A DNA stretch of 64,000 nt from the NCBI GenBank assembly GCA_035621235.1, contig CP141731.1, forward strand, positions 744,001 to 808,000. The letters run 5' to 3'. The translations under genes were made by a program, and so were the position numbers. Positions within the stretch are counted from its first letter, which is position 1. Each line of letters starts with the position of its first letter. Below the pieces are notes generated by a model, which worked only from the letters and a program-made list of their open reading frames with translations, made no database searches and was not told the origin of the DNA. Positions 51,504 through 60,167 of the stretch are shown piece by piece. The stretch comes from Actinomycetaceae bacterium MB13-C1-2 (GTDB lineage: Bacteria > Actinomycetota > Actinomycetes > Actinomycetales > Actinomycetaceae).

Positions 51504-52220
51504 TCAATGATGTTGCGACAATCTGAGGCCACGTGATGCTACTACTAAGAACCTGTGCCGTTCTTGCAAGGCGGGGCCGAAGTCTCTCCACGGTCCGTCT
51601 ATCGAGGCTCCTATGGCTCCTGCTCCGTCGAGTGCCCGCACTTCCACAATCGCATCATTGATCAGAATCGGGCGAAATCCGTTCACATCAACCCCAACGT
51701 TGAGTTGCTTCCCTCCATCGATTCTCCATGCGCCATGCACGTGACCGCATAGAATCGGTAGCTCCCCAGGCGGCGGTCTCCGCTTTCCATATCGCTCCTC
51801 CCCCATGTGATCACCTCGCATTGGCAAGTGACTCAACAGCACCGGACCGCTCTTAGCCGGGTTGTAGATCATCGACCCTGAAGTAATCACTTCACAGAAC
51901 CCCGCCTGATAGTAGGTGTCAATCTTGCGGAGCGCCCGCCTGATATCAGAACGGTTAGAACGCCGATGCCAACACTGATCGTGGTTACCGGCAACAAGGA
52001 TCTTCCGACCGTTCAACTTTGCCACCGATTCAAGCCCGTGAAGCGACATCGAAACGTCTCCGAGGTGGTAGACCGCGTCATTTGGGGCAACAACCGAGTT
52101 CCAGTTCTCGATGAGCATCCGGTCGTGCTCGGCTACATCATCAAACCCACGTAATGCAACGACGAACTTGTGCCCGAAATGGGTGTCGGCGGTAATCCAG
52201 ATTCGATGTGCCACGATCAT
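51504..52220 (-). CDS. Calcineurin-like metallophosphoesterase
   Basis: Metallophosphoesterase (238 residues) with the full motif set: TADTHFGH, YHLGDVS, VAGNHDQ, LSHLPM and CGHVHG, which bind two metals. The small size and HFGH-type start resemble YfcE/phage-type phosphoesterases. The substrate is unknown. It lies between the hipBA remnant and the DUF2130 gene, in a segment with signs of recombination. Confidence 0.87.
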   Translation of the reverse strand: MIVAHRIWITADTHFGHKFVVALRGFDDVAEHDRMLIENWNSVVAPNDAVYHLGDVSMSLHGLESVAKLNGRKILVAGNHDQCWHRRSNRSDIRRALRKIDTYYQAGFCEVITSGSMIYNPAKSGPVLLSHLPMRGDHMGEERYGKRRPPPGELPILCGHVHGAWRIDGGKQLNVGVDVNGFRPILINDAIVEVRALDGAGAIGASIDGPWRDFGPALQERHRFLVVASRGLRLSQHH

Positions 52221-52324
52221 CCTCCCTCAGACAATTCAAATGTCCCCCGACGGTACAGCACCGTTCCGACAACAGGAGGCAAGCCCAATTGCGGAGACGG
52301 TGTCACCGCAATCTCTGGGATCCC

Positions 52325-53728
52325 CTATTCGACCTCCGGACCCTTCTCCAGCTCCGCGAACTTCTCCGCCATGGTCGGGTTCCCCTTCGTCAGCTTCCGC
52401 ACCGTCACGTCCTGCGCCTTGTCGTTCGCCAGCCGCAAGTTCCGCTCCGAGCCCACCAGCGACTCCTTCACCTTCTGTAACTGCGCGATCGACTTGTCGA
52501 TCTGCTCAATCGCCTCACCAAACCGCCGCGATGCCAGCTCATAGTTTCGCCCGAAACCCGCCTTGAACGTATCCAGCGACTCCTCAAAATGAGTGATGTC
52601 GATGTTCTGCGCCCGCACCGCCTCCAACTCAGCCTTATAGGCAAGAGCCTTCATCGACGAGTTTCTCAGTAGCGTGATCATCTGGATAAAGAACTGCGGC
52701 CGCACGACGTACATCTTCGGGTACCTGTGCGACACGTCCACAATCCCCGTGTTGTACAGTTCCGAGTCCGGCTCAAGTAGCGACACCAGCACCGCGTACT
52801 CGCACCCTTTCGCCTTGCGGTCCTTGTCCAGCTTCTCGAAAAAGTCTTCGTTCTTCTTCTTGGTGGCCGTCTGATCCGCCTCGTTCTTCATTTCGAACAT
52901 GATGGAGACGATCTCGGTGCCCGCCTCGTCCTCGTCCCTGAAAATAAAGTCGCCTTTGCTGCCCGCCTTCGCGTCGTTGTCCTTCTCAAAATACGCACGA
53001 GGGAACGCCGTCGCCCTGATCTTGTTGAACTCGATTTCGCAGTGTTGTTCGAGGGTCTCCCCCACCATCTTCGTCGACAGCTTCGCCTTCATGTCCTGCA
53101 GGCGCAGGATCTCGTTTTCCCGATCTTTGATCTGCGTTTCATAACGTTCTTTGAGCGCCGCCTCGGACAGTTCCTTTTCCAGCTCCGCTTTCTCAAGCGA
53201 ACTGGCAAGGGTGTCGCGTTCCTTCTCAATCGCGCTCAGAGCCTCGGAGAGTTCCAGTCTCTTCGCCACATCGGCCGACTCTAACTTCGAACGAAGCTCG
53301 GCGATCATTGCATCTTTGGACGAGGCTTCCCTCTGCAGTTCCGCCACCAATTTTGCCTCGGCTAATTCGAGGGCCGCCTGCTTCTCCCCCTCCGCCTTCT
53401 CCAGGGAGTTCGCAAGGGCGTCACGCTCCTTGAGGACTTCCGCGAGCGCCTCAGACACCGCCAACTTCTGCGAAACCTCACCGGCCTCAAGCTTCAACCG
53501 CAGTTCAGAGATCTCTGCATCTTTGGCGGAGGTTGCCTGCTGCATCTCGTTGGCTGCGCGAGTTTCCGCCAGCTCCACCGCCGCCCGCTTGTCCTCGGCG
53601 GCAAGTTCAAGGCGCTCATGCACCTGTTTCTCAAACTCGTCGTCGCGAACCTGCCGGAGGATCTCCGCATACCCCGACTCGTCGATAGTGAAAGCTTGCC
53701 CGCAGTGGGGGCACTGGATCTGATGCAT
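52325..53728 (-). CDS. DUF2130 coiled-coil protein
   Basis: Protein of the DUF2130 family (467 residues from ATG 53728). It has an N-terminal zinc-ribbon-like CPHCG, then about 200 residues of coiled coil containing two ~64-residue imperfect repeats ([13 protein letters not shown]... and [13 protein letters not shown]...). The C-terminal DUF2130 domain has a nuclease-like pattern ([23 protein letters not shown]). Members are proposed to be DNA-related, perhaps nuclease-like; not proven. The frame continues upstream without a stop into a McrC remnant, so an alternative start at 54061 would give a 578-residue chimera. Confidence 0.85.
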   Translation of the reverse strand: MHQIQCPHCGQAFTIDESGYAEILRQVRDDEFEKQVHERLELAAEDKRAAVELAETRAANEMQQATSAKDAEISELRLKLEAGEVSQKLAVSEALAEVLKERDALANSLEKAEGEKQAALELAEAKLVAELQREASSKDAMIAELRSKLESADVAKRLELSEALSAIEKERDTLASSLEKAELEKELSEAALKERYETQIKDRENEILRLQDMKAKLSTKMVGETLEQHCEIEFNKIRATAFPRAYFEKDNDAKAGSKGDFIFRDEDEAGTEIVSIMFEMKNEADQTATKKKNEDFFEKLDKDRKAKGCEYAVLVSLLEPDSELYNTGIVDVSHRYPKMYVVRPQFFIQMITLLRNSSMKALAYKAELEAVRAQNIDITHFEESLDTFKAGFGRNYELASRRFGEAIEQIDKSIAQLQKVKESLVGSERNLRLANDKAQDVTVRKLTKGNPTMAEKFAELEKGPEVE

Positions 53729-53784
53729 GGCTATAAGTGTGGCAGGTCGAGGGAGGTGGCGCTTTGAGGAACCCGCGAAGTCCT

Positions 53785-54070
53785 CCAGGTAAGCGTTCGC
53801 GGAGTACTCATTGATGTTGCGGACGCTCTCATGTTTAATCATCGAGTTCGTCTTGATGGAAACCGAGACGTCAATGTTTTCTCTGGGGACGAAGACGATC
53901 TGCTCCTCTTCTATGTACTCGCGTTTGAGTCCACGCTTAACCTGCTGAGCGATACCTCGGATGAGGATCGCTATGAACAGATCATCAGTGTCCTGGAACT
54001 CCTCGGACTCAAGACTCGCGTTGCCCCTGCCTCGCAGGGTCGAAAATGCATACGCGAGCATGTAGTAGAT
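53785..54070 (-). pseudogene. N-terminal remnant of mcrC (McrBC restriction system)
   Basis: This stretch encodes [49 protein letters not shown] and [17 protein letters not shown], matching the N-terminal ~95 residues of McrC, the nuclease subunit of the 5-methylcytosine restriction system. The remaining ~250 residues, with the nuclease motif, and mcrB are absent. The frame lacks a proper start upstream of IYYM (an in-frame TAA at 54095-54097) and is joined in frame to the DUF2130 gene. It is most likely a deletion scar. Confidence 0.8.
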
Positions 54071-54158
54071 GCTCTCTAATCGGAACCCGCGTGATTATCA
54101 ACTCGGACAGCGCGTCGTCCCCAACAAGTTGCAGGGATATAAGACGGCAAGAGTTTGC

Positions 54159-55196
54159 CTACGGAAGCGATGGCGGGGCGCTCACCGAATCGCGGGTCAC
54201 GACGGCCCCTCGAAGCAACGACGCTTCCGGCTCAACCTCTTTGCCCTCTATCAACAGGAACAACTGTTCCGCAGCCCGCACACCCATTTCATAGTGTGCC
54301 AATTCAATCGTAGTGAGCCCCGGGAAGAGGCCGTCTGCAACGTACTCCTGATTGTCGAACCCAACAATTGATAGATCATCCGGAATTCGCAGGCCCATTT
54401 CTGCAGCAGCTCTGTACGCCCCCATAGCCATCCGGTCGTTGAAGCAGAAGATTCCGGTAGGGCGCGGATCCCGAGTGAGAAGCTCCATCACCGCGATGTA
54501 TCCTCCTGCGGGATCATCTTTCGCAGTTGCTACTGACAGATGACCCTCGGGAAGGCCCTCCAAAGCCAAGCGCTCCCTAAATCCCTGAAGTCGACCAACA
54601 GAAGCAGGGATCTCATCAGTATTGTTGACGAATCCAACTCGCTTATGGCCGGCCCTTAGCAATGTGTCTGCCGCGTCCCACCCGCCGCCAACCTCGTCGG
54701 GCGCAACCCAGGGAACTCCGGGAGTCGTACATTCGGCATTCATGAATACCGACGGGACTGAGCGAAGGAGTTCTGGCAACTCCGCCTTCCGGTGGTACAT
54801 CGACGCATAGAGAATGCCGTCCACTTGGCGTCGCAGTAACTCCTCGATCTCTCGGTGCTCAAGGTCCCTTCTGTATCCGGAAGAAACAACGAAGAGAACC
54901 GAGTTCTTTGACAGCGCAACCTCCTGCGCTCCCAAGATGAGTCCACCAGCAAACGGTGTAGTTATGATCTCGTCACCTACGACACCAATCATGTTTGATC
55001 GTTGAGTTCGCAGTGATTGCGCAACACCATTCGGTAGATAGCCGAGGTTCTTGGCCGTTTCAAGAACACGATCACGAGTGTCCGGATTGACTCGTAAACC
55101 GGGCACATCGTTCAGTACGTGCGACACCGTAGTAATGGATACACCAGCCTTCGCGGCGACGTCTTTTATTGTGACGCGCTGCCTCTTAGGTCTCAC
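54159..55196 (-). CDS. LacI-family regulator of the GH91 locus
   Basis: LacI-type repressor (345 residues) with helix-turn-helix VTIKDVAAKAGVSITTVSHVLND and an effector-binding domain. It is the last gene of the cluster SBP-permease-permease-GH91-lacI, 36 bp after GH91. CAAACGTTTTGG-like operators in the promoter region between the binding protein and the GH32 gene are its probable targets. Paralogous to, but clearly different from, the regulator at 41106. Confidence 0.9.
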   Translation of the reverse strand: MRPKRQRVTIKDVAAKAGVSITTVSHVLNDVPGLRVNPDTRDRVLETAKNLGYLPNGVAQSLRTQRSNMIGVVGDEIITTPFAGGLILGAQEVALSKNSVLFVVSSGYRRDLEHREIEELLRRQVDGILYASMYHRKAELPELLRSVPSVFMNAECTTPGVPWVAPDEVGGGWDAADTLLRAGHKRVGFVNNTDEIPASVGRLQGFRERLALEGLPEGHLSVATAKDDPAGGYIAVMELLTRDPRPTGIFCFNDRMAMGAYRAAAEMGLRIPDDLSIVGFDNQEYVADGLFPGLTTIELAHYEMGVRAAEQLFLLIEGKEVEPEASLLRGAVVTRDSVSAPPSLP

Positions 55197-55231
55197 CGTC
55201 TTCTCACCTACCCGTCTCGCACATTTCTAGT

Positions 55232-56572
55232 CTAGTTTGGCAACGATGGCGTGGCCCGGAATGCGTTAGCCGCCTTATCGAGATGAACTTGTGACTCAGT
55301 CCCTGAATCTATGATGACGTTTCGAATCGAACCCGGATCAACCACCACTGATTGAAGATCGACCGATTGCTTCTCACCTTCGGTCAACAATGCGTCCACT
55401 TGTGCGGAGTAGCACGAGTCGCTAGCGGACCAACGAACGTGCTTCACAACCACATGATTACTGGAAACGAAGTTCTCACTGCCTCCGAGCAACCTAATTG
55501 CCACGGGGTGGGCGTCATCTGGGTTGGCGGAATCAGCATCATCCGTAACCGAGAAATGATTACCGATTATCGAGTTGCTATCTCCACTCACACACAGGAG
55601 ACCAGCAGTATCATCAAGTCCGTTGTCGATGCCAATAAAGGGAGTCCATGGTTCGTAGTCGCGTAAGAAATGGTTGGAGCCGACAAGATTCTCTGAACTG
55701 CCTGAATCCAACATCACCATTCCGGGGTAGAAGGAGTGAAGGCGATTACTCGTGATCGACGAACGCTGGACCCCGCTGAAATGAATGCTGCTCTTCCCAC
55801 GAGGGAATATGTTGTTTGCAGCGACAAGCAGTCCACCATGATTCTCAGCAAAGACTGAGTAGCCCTTGAAACCAGCACCAATCAAGTTGTCGGTAATCTT
55901 GGACGCTTGGCCCCATCCCCGAAGCTCCACGCAACTCCCGCACTCAGCTATGAAGTTATCGTGGATGCTCAGTGCATCAGCGTTATAGATAGTCACCGCA
56001 TGCTCAAGGTAGACGAATCCCATCTCGCTTATCCGGAACGAGTCGTTGTCACTGGCTACCAGCACACCGGTTTTTCCATTGGTATAGGTATTCTCTGGAG
56101 GCACCTCGGAGCCGTCCGCAATGAAGTGGAGCCCGTCAATACAGAAACTGGAGAACTCTACTCCGCTGATACGAGGCCGTCCCTCTCTGCTTATGAGGAA
56201 CGCCGCTGCGTCCTCCTCCGTACTATCAGCAGTCAGTGGAATGTCTACGACTACGCGACTTCCTCCTGGCCAGAGCTCATGTAAGTCTCCCCACTCTGAC
56301 TCAGGTTCGTTGAATCGAATGCTGGACGAAGTGAACCCGTGCCCAGATCCTTCAATTCGAAGGAAACTAACATCAATCAGGACTTGAGTTCGTAGGTGGT
56401 AGTCACCTGGCGGCAGATATATCACTGCACCGGGTTTACCCCCATCGCTCGCGTCCGCATCGCTCTGACGTTGCTTGACATCGGAGACGATGCTGTTGAT
56501 AACCTCGCCCACGTCCTCCGTCGCATTGCCGACTCTCCAATTGGTCACGTCATAGACGTTGTCTGCCGACAT
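55232..56572 (-). CDS. GH91 protein: difructose anhydride III hydrolase / inulin fructotransferase family
   Basis: Right-handed parallel beta-helix enzyme of family GH91. The blocks YLPPGDYHLRTQVLIDVS, NGKTGVLVASDNDSF, MGFVYLEHAVTIYNADALSI, DNFIAECGSCVELRG and FPRGKSSIHF match inulin fructotransferases (which make difructose anhydride III from inulin) and the related intracellular DFA III hydrolases. There is no signal peptide, while secreted fructotransferases have one, so hydrolysis of imported difructose anhydride to inulobiose is the favoured role. ATG 56572 has AGGAG eight bases upstream; the longer frame to 56614 overlaps the permease gene. 446 residues, normal length. Confidence 0.88.
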   Translation of the reverse strand: MSADNVYDVTNWRVGNATEDVGEVINSIVSDVKQRQSDADASDGGKPGAVIYLPPGDYHLRTQVLIDVSFLRIEGSGHGFTSSSIRFNEPESEWGDLHELWPGGSRVVVDIPLTADSTEEDAAAFLISREGRPRISGVEFSSFCIDGLHFIADGSEVPPENTYTNGKTGVLVASDNDSFRISEMGFVYLEHAVTIYNADALSIHDNFIAECGSCVELRGWGQASKITDNLIGAGFKGYSVFAENHGGLLVAANNIFPRGKSSIHFSGVQRSSITSNRLHSFYPGMVMLDSGSSENLVGSNHFLRDYEPWTPFIGIDNGLDDTAGLLCVSGDSNSIIGNHFSVTDDADSANPDDAHPVAIRLLGGSENFVSSNHVVVKHVRWSASDSCYSAQVDALLTEGEKQSVDLQSVVVDPGSIRNVIIDSGTESQVHLDKAANAFRATPSLPN

Positions 56573-56597
56573 CCGTCCTCTCCTTAGTTCCAAGAGC

Positions 56598-57437
56598 TCA
56601 ACCCTTGACAGCACCCATTGTCATTCCAGCCACGATATGTCGCTGAAGCAGGATAGTAAGCACGATTACGGGTAATGAATAGAGAACCGCCATTGCCGTC
56701 ATGGGACCCCAATCCAAACCGAACTGTGTCTGGAAATTGGCTATTGCAATAGGGGTGGTTTGTGCATTCTGCGATGTCAGAATCAACGCGAAGAGGAACT
56801 CATTCCAAGAAGCGAGGAAAGCAAAGATTGCTGTAACTGCCATGCCGCCCTTCACAATCGGAAGAACCACGCTCCACAAGGCTCGAGTACTCGAGCACCC
56901 ATCGACCTTAGCTGCCTCCTCTAGCTCAACTGGTACCCCTTCGAAGAAGGATGCCATGAGCAGAATACTCAGCGGTAACGAGATCGTGGTTTGGGCGATT
57001 GCCAGTCCAAAAGAGGTGTCTACTAGGTTCACTGAAGCCAGCATCGAGAGCATAGGCACGCCAATGGCAACCGGCGGTATCATGCGACTGATCAAAGCTA
57101 ACCCACTCAGTGCCTGACCTGCACGAGTTTGAAAACGGGTTATTCCGTATGCGGCAGGAACAGCCAGAGCCACCGACACCGCGGTGCTTATGAGGGACGT
57201 GACCGTACTGTTGAGGAATGATTTTCCAGCACCGGGTCTTTGCAGAGCCGTAACGTAATTCTCGAGAGTCCATGTTGATGGAACGACTCGCGGAGGAATC
57301 GCCAACGTCTCAAACGGCGTCTTGAAGGATGTCAGAAATAGATAGATAAACGGAAAAGCGTAGACAAGAACCATCAGTATCATTGCGGCCCATAGAAGGA
57401 CCTTGATGAGTGGGTTTCTAACTGTCAGGGCACTCAT
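56598..57437 (-). CDS. Sugar ABC transporter permease (MalG-type), GH91 locus
   Basis: CUT1-type permease (279 residues), six membrane helices, EAA loop EEAAKVDGCSSTRALWSVVLPI. Its start overlaps the preceding permease stop. Ends 25 bp before GH91. Partner of the permease at 57434 and the binding protein at 58395. Confidence 0.93.
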   Translation of the reverse strand: MSALTVRNPLIKVLLWAAMILMVLVYAFPFIYLFLTSFKTPFETLAIPPRVVPSTWTLENYVTALQRPGAGKSFLNSTVTSLISTAVSVALAVPAAYGITRFQTRAGQALSGLALISRMIPPVAIGVPMLSMLASVNLVDTSFGLAIAQTTISLPLSILLMASFFEGVPVELEEAAKVDGCSSTRALWSVVLPIVKGGMAVTAIFAFLASWNEFLFALILTSQNAQTTPIAIANFQTQFGLDWGPMTAMAVLYSLPVIVLTILLQRHIVAGMTMGAVKG

Positions 57438-58321
57438 GAGTTAGCTCCTGGTTTCCATAGGAACACAACGGCAAGCGCGGCGACCACCATCATCGCAATT
57501 AGGTAGAGGGTTCCCATCGCACTAGCCAATCCCGGCTCACCGTGTCTGATCATCGTCTGGTAAACCAAGAGACTCATGGTTTCTGATGCATTCTGCGGAC
57601 CACCACCCGTCTGAATCTGAATAATGTCGAAGGCCTTTGCAGCATCGATTCCACGGATCAACAATGCGACAGCAATTACTGGACGCAGGTCTGGAATAAC
57701 AATCGACCGCAGAATCCGTGGGAAGCCAGCACCGTCAAGACGGGCGGCCTCCACTAGTTCTGCCGGAACGTTCTGCAGACCGGCGAAAAGTACAAGCGTC
57801 ATGAAAGACGTTGTCAGCCAAATGTCTGGGATCGCGACTGAAAAGAGAACTATTCGAGGATTGCTGAGCCAGTTAATTGAATCGGGTGACGAAATGATAC
57901 CGACCTTGGCCAACAGGTGATTGACAATACCTGAGTTATCGATCAACAAGAAGCGCCAAAGCAAACCTGCGACAACAGGCGCGATCATCAAAGGGTAAAG
58001 GAAAAATGTTCTGAAGACCGACGACTTCTTCCCCAACACAGAAAACAAAAGTGCTGCGAGAAACCCAAGAGTGAACTCAAGGGTCACAACAAAAACCGTG
58101 TAAATCACTGTGCGCCCTGCCGCACTGCGGAAACTAGCCTTTCCAAGAGCCTCTTGATAGTTGGCGAGCCCAATAAAGTCTCGTGGTCCGCCCGCAAACT
58201 TCGAAATCTCGAAGAAGCTGTCGTAGATCAACCTGAACAAGGGCCAGGCCATGAACACCAAGATGAACAGGGCGGCTGGAACCATAAGCAGTAGTGCGTA
58301 TTTCTTGTCGCTGAGCCGCAT
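57434..58321 (-). CDS. Sugar ABC transporter permease (MalF-type), GH91 locus
   Basis: CUT1-type permease (295 residues) with the EAA loop VEAARLDGAGFPRILRSIVIPD. ATG 58321 (MRLSDKKYALLL) is chosen because AGGAAAG precedes it; a longer frame to 58435 would run through a hairpin and into the binding-protein gene. No ATPase gene is in the cluster. Confidence 0.92.
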   Translation of the reverse strand: MRLSDKKYALLLMVPAALFILVFMAWPLFRLIYDSFFEISKFAGGPRDFIGLANYQEALGKASFRSAAGRTVIYTVFVVTLEFTLGFLAALLFSVLGKKSSVFRTFFLYPLMIAPVVAGLLWRFLLIDNSGIVNHLLAKVGIISSPDSINWLSNPRIVLFSVAIPDIWLTTSFMTLVLFAGLQNVPAELVEAARLDGAGFPRILRSIVIPDLRPVIAVALLIRGIDAAKAFDIIQIQTGGGPQNASETMSLLVYQTMIRHGEPGLASAMGTLYLIAMMVVAALAVVFLWKPGANS

Positions 58322-58350
58322 CTTCGCTTTCCTAGTAAATAGTCGAATGG

Positions 58351-58389
58351 TCCCGGGGCGCAGCATCAGATGGTTACCGCACCCCGGGG
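58351..58389 (-). repeat. Intercistronic hairpin after the GH91-locus binding-protein gene
   Basis: tcccgggg (58351-58358) pairs with the ccccggga-type arm at 58382-58389. It lies between the binding-protein stop (58395) and the permease start (58321), like the hairpin at 48875 in the other sugar operon. Confidence 0.6.
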
Positions 58390-58394
58390 AAGAG

Positions 58395-59744
58395 TTACTT
58401 GATGATCTCGACAATCTTGTCGTGAGCTTCATCAAGAAGCGCCTGGGTATCCGCGCCGGGTTGAGTCGCCGCCTGCAGCGTCGGGATCAGGACCGTGTCA
58501 ACAATCTGCTGCCAGTTCTCGTTCGCGGGTCGACTGATCGTTCCCGGCGCATTGAGCGTATCAATCAAGACTGCCAGGTGTTCCTTACCAGGTTTACCTG
58601 CCGCAGACTCAAGGGCCGAGACAGTGGCAGCGAGCCCAAGAGAGGTGTCCAAAGCTAGATCATTGTGCTCGACTGTAAATGCAAGGAATTCTTTCGCCGT
58701 CGGATTATCACCTGCAGCAGCCGGAATAGACAAATACCAAGCTCCAGGAATCGCTCCGAATCGCTCGCCCGCCGGCATCTGAGCAACTCCAACATTCCCA
58801 TATACAGGTGAGTCCTCGGGGATTTGCGGATATGCGTGTGCCCAGAAACGGGTCATCGCTGTCTGTCCCTGGTTGAACAGGTTCTGGGCCTCATTCCAGT
58901 CGATCTGTGATGCCCCGCCCGGTGTACTACCCGCAGTTAGGGGTGCAATATATGCATCTAAAGCCTTCTTGTGTGCCTCATCATTGACGATCACCTCGTT
59001 GTTCGGACCAAGGACAACCGAGTCGCTTCCGGCCTGAGTAATCATCGCCAACCACTCGGTTTCAACGGCGCCCTTTACATCCGTGCCATAGAGATCAATG
59101 GTTCCATCACCATCGCTATCACGAGTAAAGAACTTAGCAATATCTCCGTATTCATCCCAAGTCGTAGGAGCGGCCAGTTCATAGCCGTATTCCTTCTCGA
59201 AGGCCGCCTTTTCTTCGGGATCCTCGAATAAGTCAGTCCTGTAGAACAAGACCTGGGCGTTAGTCCAGACCGGAATGCCAACGAAACGGCCATCGACCTG
59301 AGCCTCTTCTACGAGCGCGGGGAATAGATCCTCTTGAACATCCTCTGTCATGACGTCGTCAAGAGACGCCATTCCCTCGGCAAAAGCACTGAGCCAGATT
59401 GCGTCGAGAGCCGCTACGTCGAACGAGAGCTTTCCTGAACTTAGCTCCGTCGAAATGCGTTCATACAATCCGTCATAAGGAAGCTCGACGAGTTCGACAT
59501 CGACACCGGTCTCATCTTTGAACGCCGCGGCAATAGGTTCTAGCTCAGCCTTACCTCCCCCCTCAACGACAACCGTGAGTTTTTCGCTTGTCGCAGTTTC
59601 GCCAGAACCGCTTTCGGTGCCCTCGGCGCTACTTGGACTCCCGCTCGAGCAACCCGCCAGCAGAAGGGAAGCGGCAAGTAGCGAAGCAGGAGTCGCAAGA
59701 ATGGCTCGTCGACTCAAGGGATTTCTGTTTCTGTGACTCTTCAC
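58395..59744 (-). CDS. Sugar-binding lipoprotein of the GH91 locus (Tat-type signal)
   Basis: Solute-binding protein family 1 (449 residues). The signal peptide has a twin-arginine pattern (PLSRRAILATP) and a lipobox LLAGCSSG, suggesting Tat export of a lipoprotein. GTG 59744 has AAGGAG six bases upstream; ATG 59759 has none. First gene of the GH91 operon. Ligand inferred: difructose anhydride or a short fructo-oligosaccharide. Confidence 0.9.
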   Translation of the reverse strand: MKSHRNRNPLSRRAILATPASLLAASLLLAGCSSGSPSSAEGTESGSGETATSEKLTVVVEGGGKAELEPIAAAFKDETGVDVELVELPYDGLYERISTELSSGKLSFDVAALDAIWLSAFAEGMASLDDVMTEDVQEDLFPALVEEAQVDGRFVGIPVWTNAQVLFYRTDLFEDPEEKAAFEKEYGYELAAPTTWDEYGDIAKFFTRDSDGDGTIDLYGTDVKGAVETEWLAMITQAGSDSVVLGPNNEVIVNDEAHKKALDAYIAPLTAGSTPGGASQIDWNEAQNLFNQGQTAMTRFWAHAYPQIPEDSPVYGNVGVAQMPAGERFGAIPGAWYLSIPAAAGDNPTAKEFLAFTVEHNDLALDTSLGLAATVSALESAAGKPGKEHLAVLIDTLNAPGTISRPANENWQQIVDTVLIPTLQAATQPGADTQALLDEAHDKIVEIIK

Positions 59745-59764
59745 ATTGGACTCCTTCATCCGGC

Positions 59765-59780
59765 GCCCAAACGTTTTGGC
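59765..59780. promoter_or_regulatory. LacI-type operator at the GH91 operon promoter
   Basis: GCCCAAACGTTTTGGC is palindromic at all but one pair, with the central CG of LacI-family sites. It lies just upstream of the binding-protein start. Confidence 0.65.
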
Positions 59781-59885
59781 TGGGCGTTGTGCTTGAGCTT
59801 AGAGACCAAGCAACTCGTGTGTCAACCGACGAAATCTAACGATTTGGTTTCATTCCGTCCGCGAAAGAGGCTATTGTTTGCAACA

Positions 59886-59901
59886 GTCATAACGTTTTGG
59901 C
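59886..59901. promoter_or_regulatory. Second LacI-type operator, GH32 side
   Basis: GTCATAACGTTTTGGC has one perfect half (GTTTTGGC) of the site at 59765 and a weak other half. It may act with the first site by looping and control the divergent GH32 gene. The 423-bp gap 59745-60167 also holds a possible small gene at 59929. Confidence 0.5.
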
Positions 59902-59928
59902 AAAAAATACCAACAAAAGGGACTCGTC

Positions 59929-60138
59929 GTGAGGAAAAGTGCGATGAAAGATCTTGTCGATCGGCCGCATACGGCCATCCGCGGTCGAACAGGGTGCTAC
60001 GAAGATATAGGTCAGCCCTCCGCGAGCGGCATCCGCTTATTTCGTGACCATGTCCCTGCCCGAAAAAGCCACCCGATGAACACCAATGCCCCCTGGCCGG
60101 AGAAAAGTAGATCCGTGTTAGCAGAGCTGGTTCATTGA
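59929..60138 (+). CDS. Possible small protein (69 residues) upstream of GH32
   Basis: Unrecognised short frame with a GTG start and AAGGG about seven bases upstream; an internal ATG at 59944 also has an AGG-containing leader. Contains GRTGCYEDIGQPSASGIRLF and APWPEKSR; no membrane segment or signal. It ends 29 bp before the GH32 start, so it could be a leader-type gene of that operon, a gene remnant, or chance. Function unknown. Confidence 0.3.
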   Translation: MRKSAMKDLVDRPHTAIRGRTGCYEDIGQPSASGIRLFRDHVPARKSHPMNTNAPWPEKSRSVLAELVH

Positions 60139-60167
60139 GAAGTTGCGAATCAAAGGACTGAGAGTAG

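Noticed and set aside
52170-53723. Several plus-strand frames opposite the DUF2130 gene
   Set aside because: They are Ser/Ala-rich mirror images of the coiled-coil coding strand with no homology or ribosome sites.
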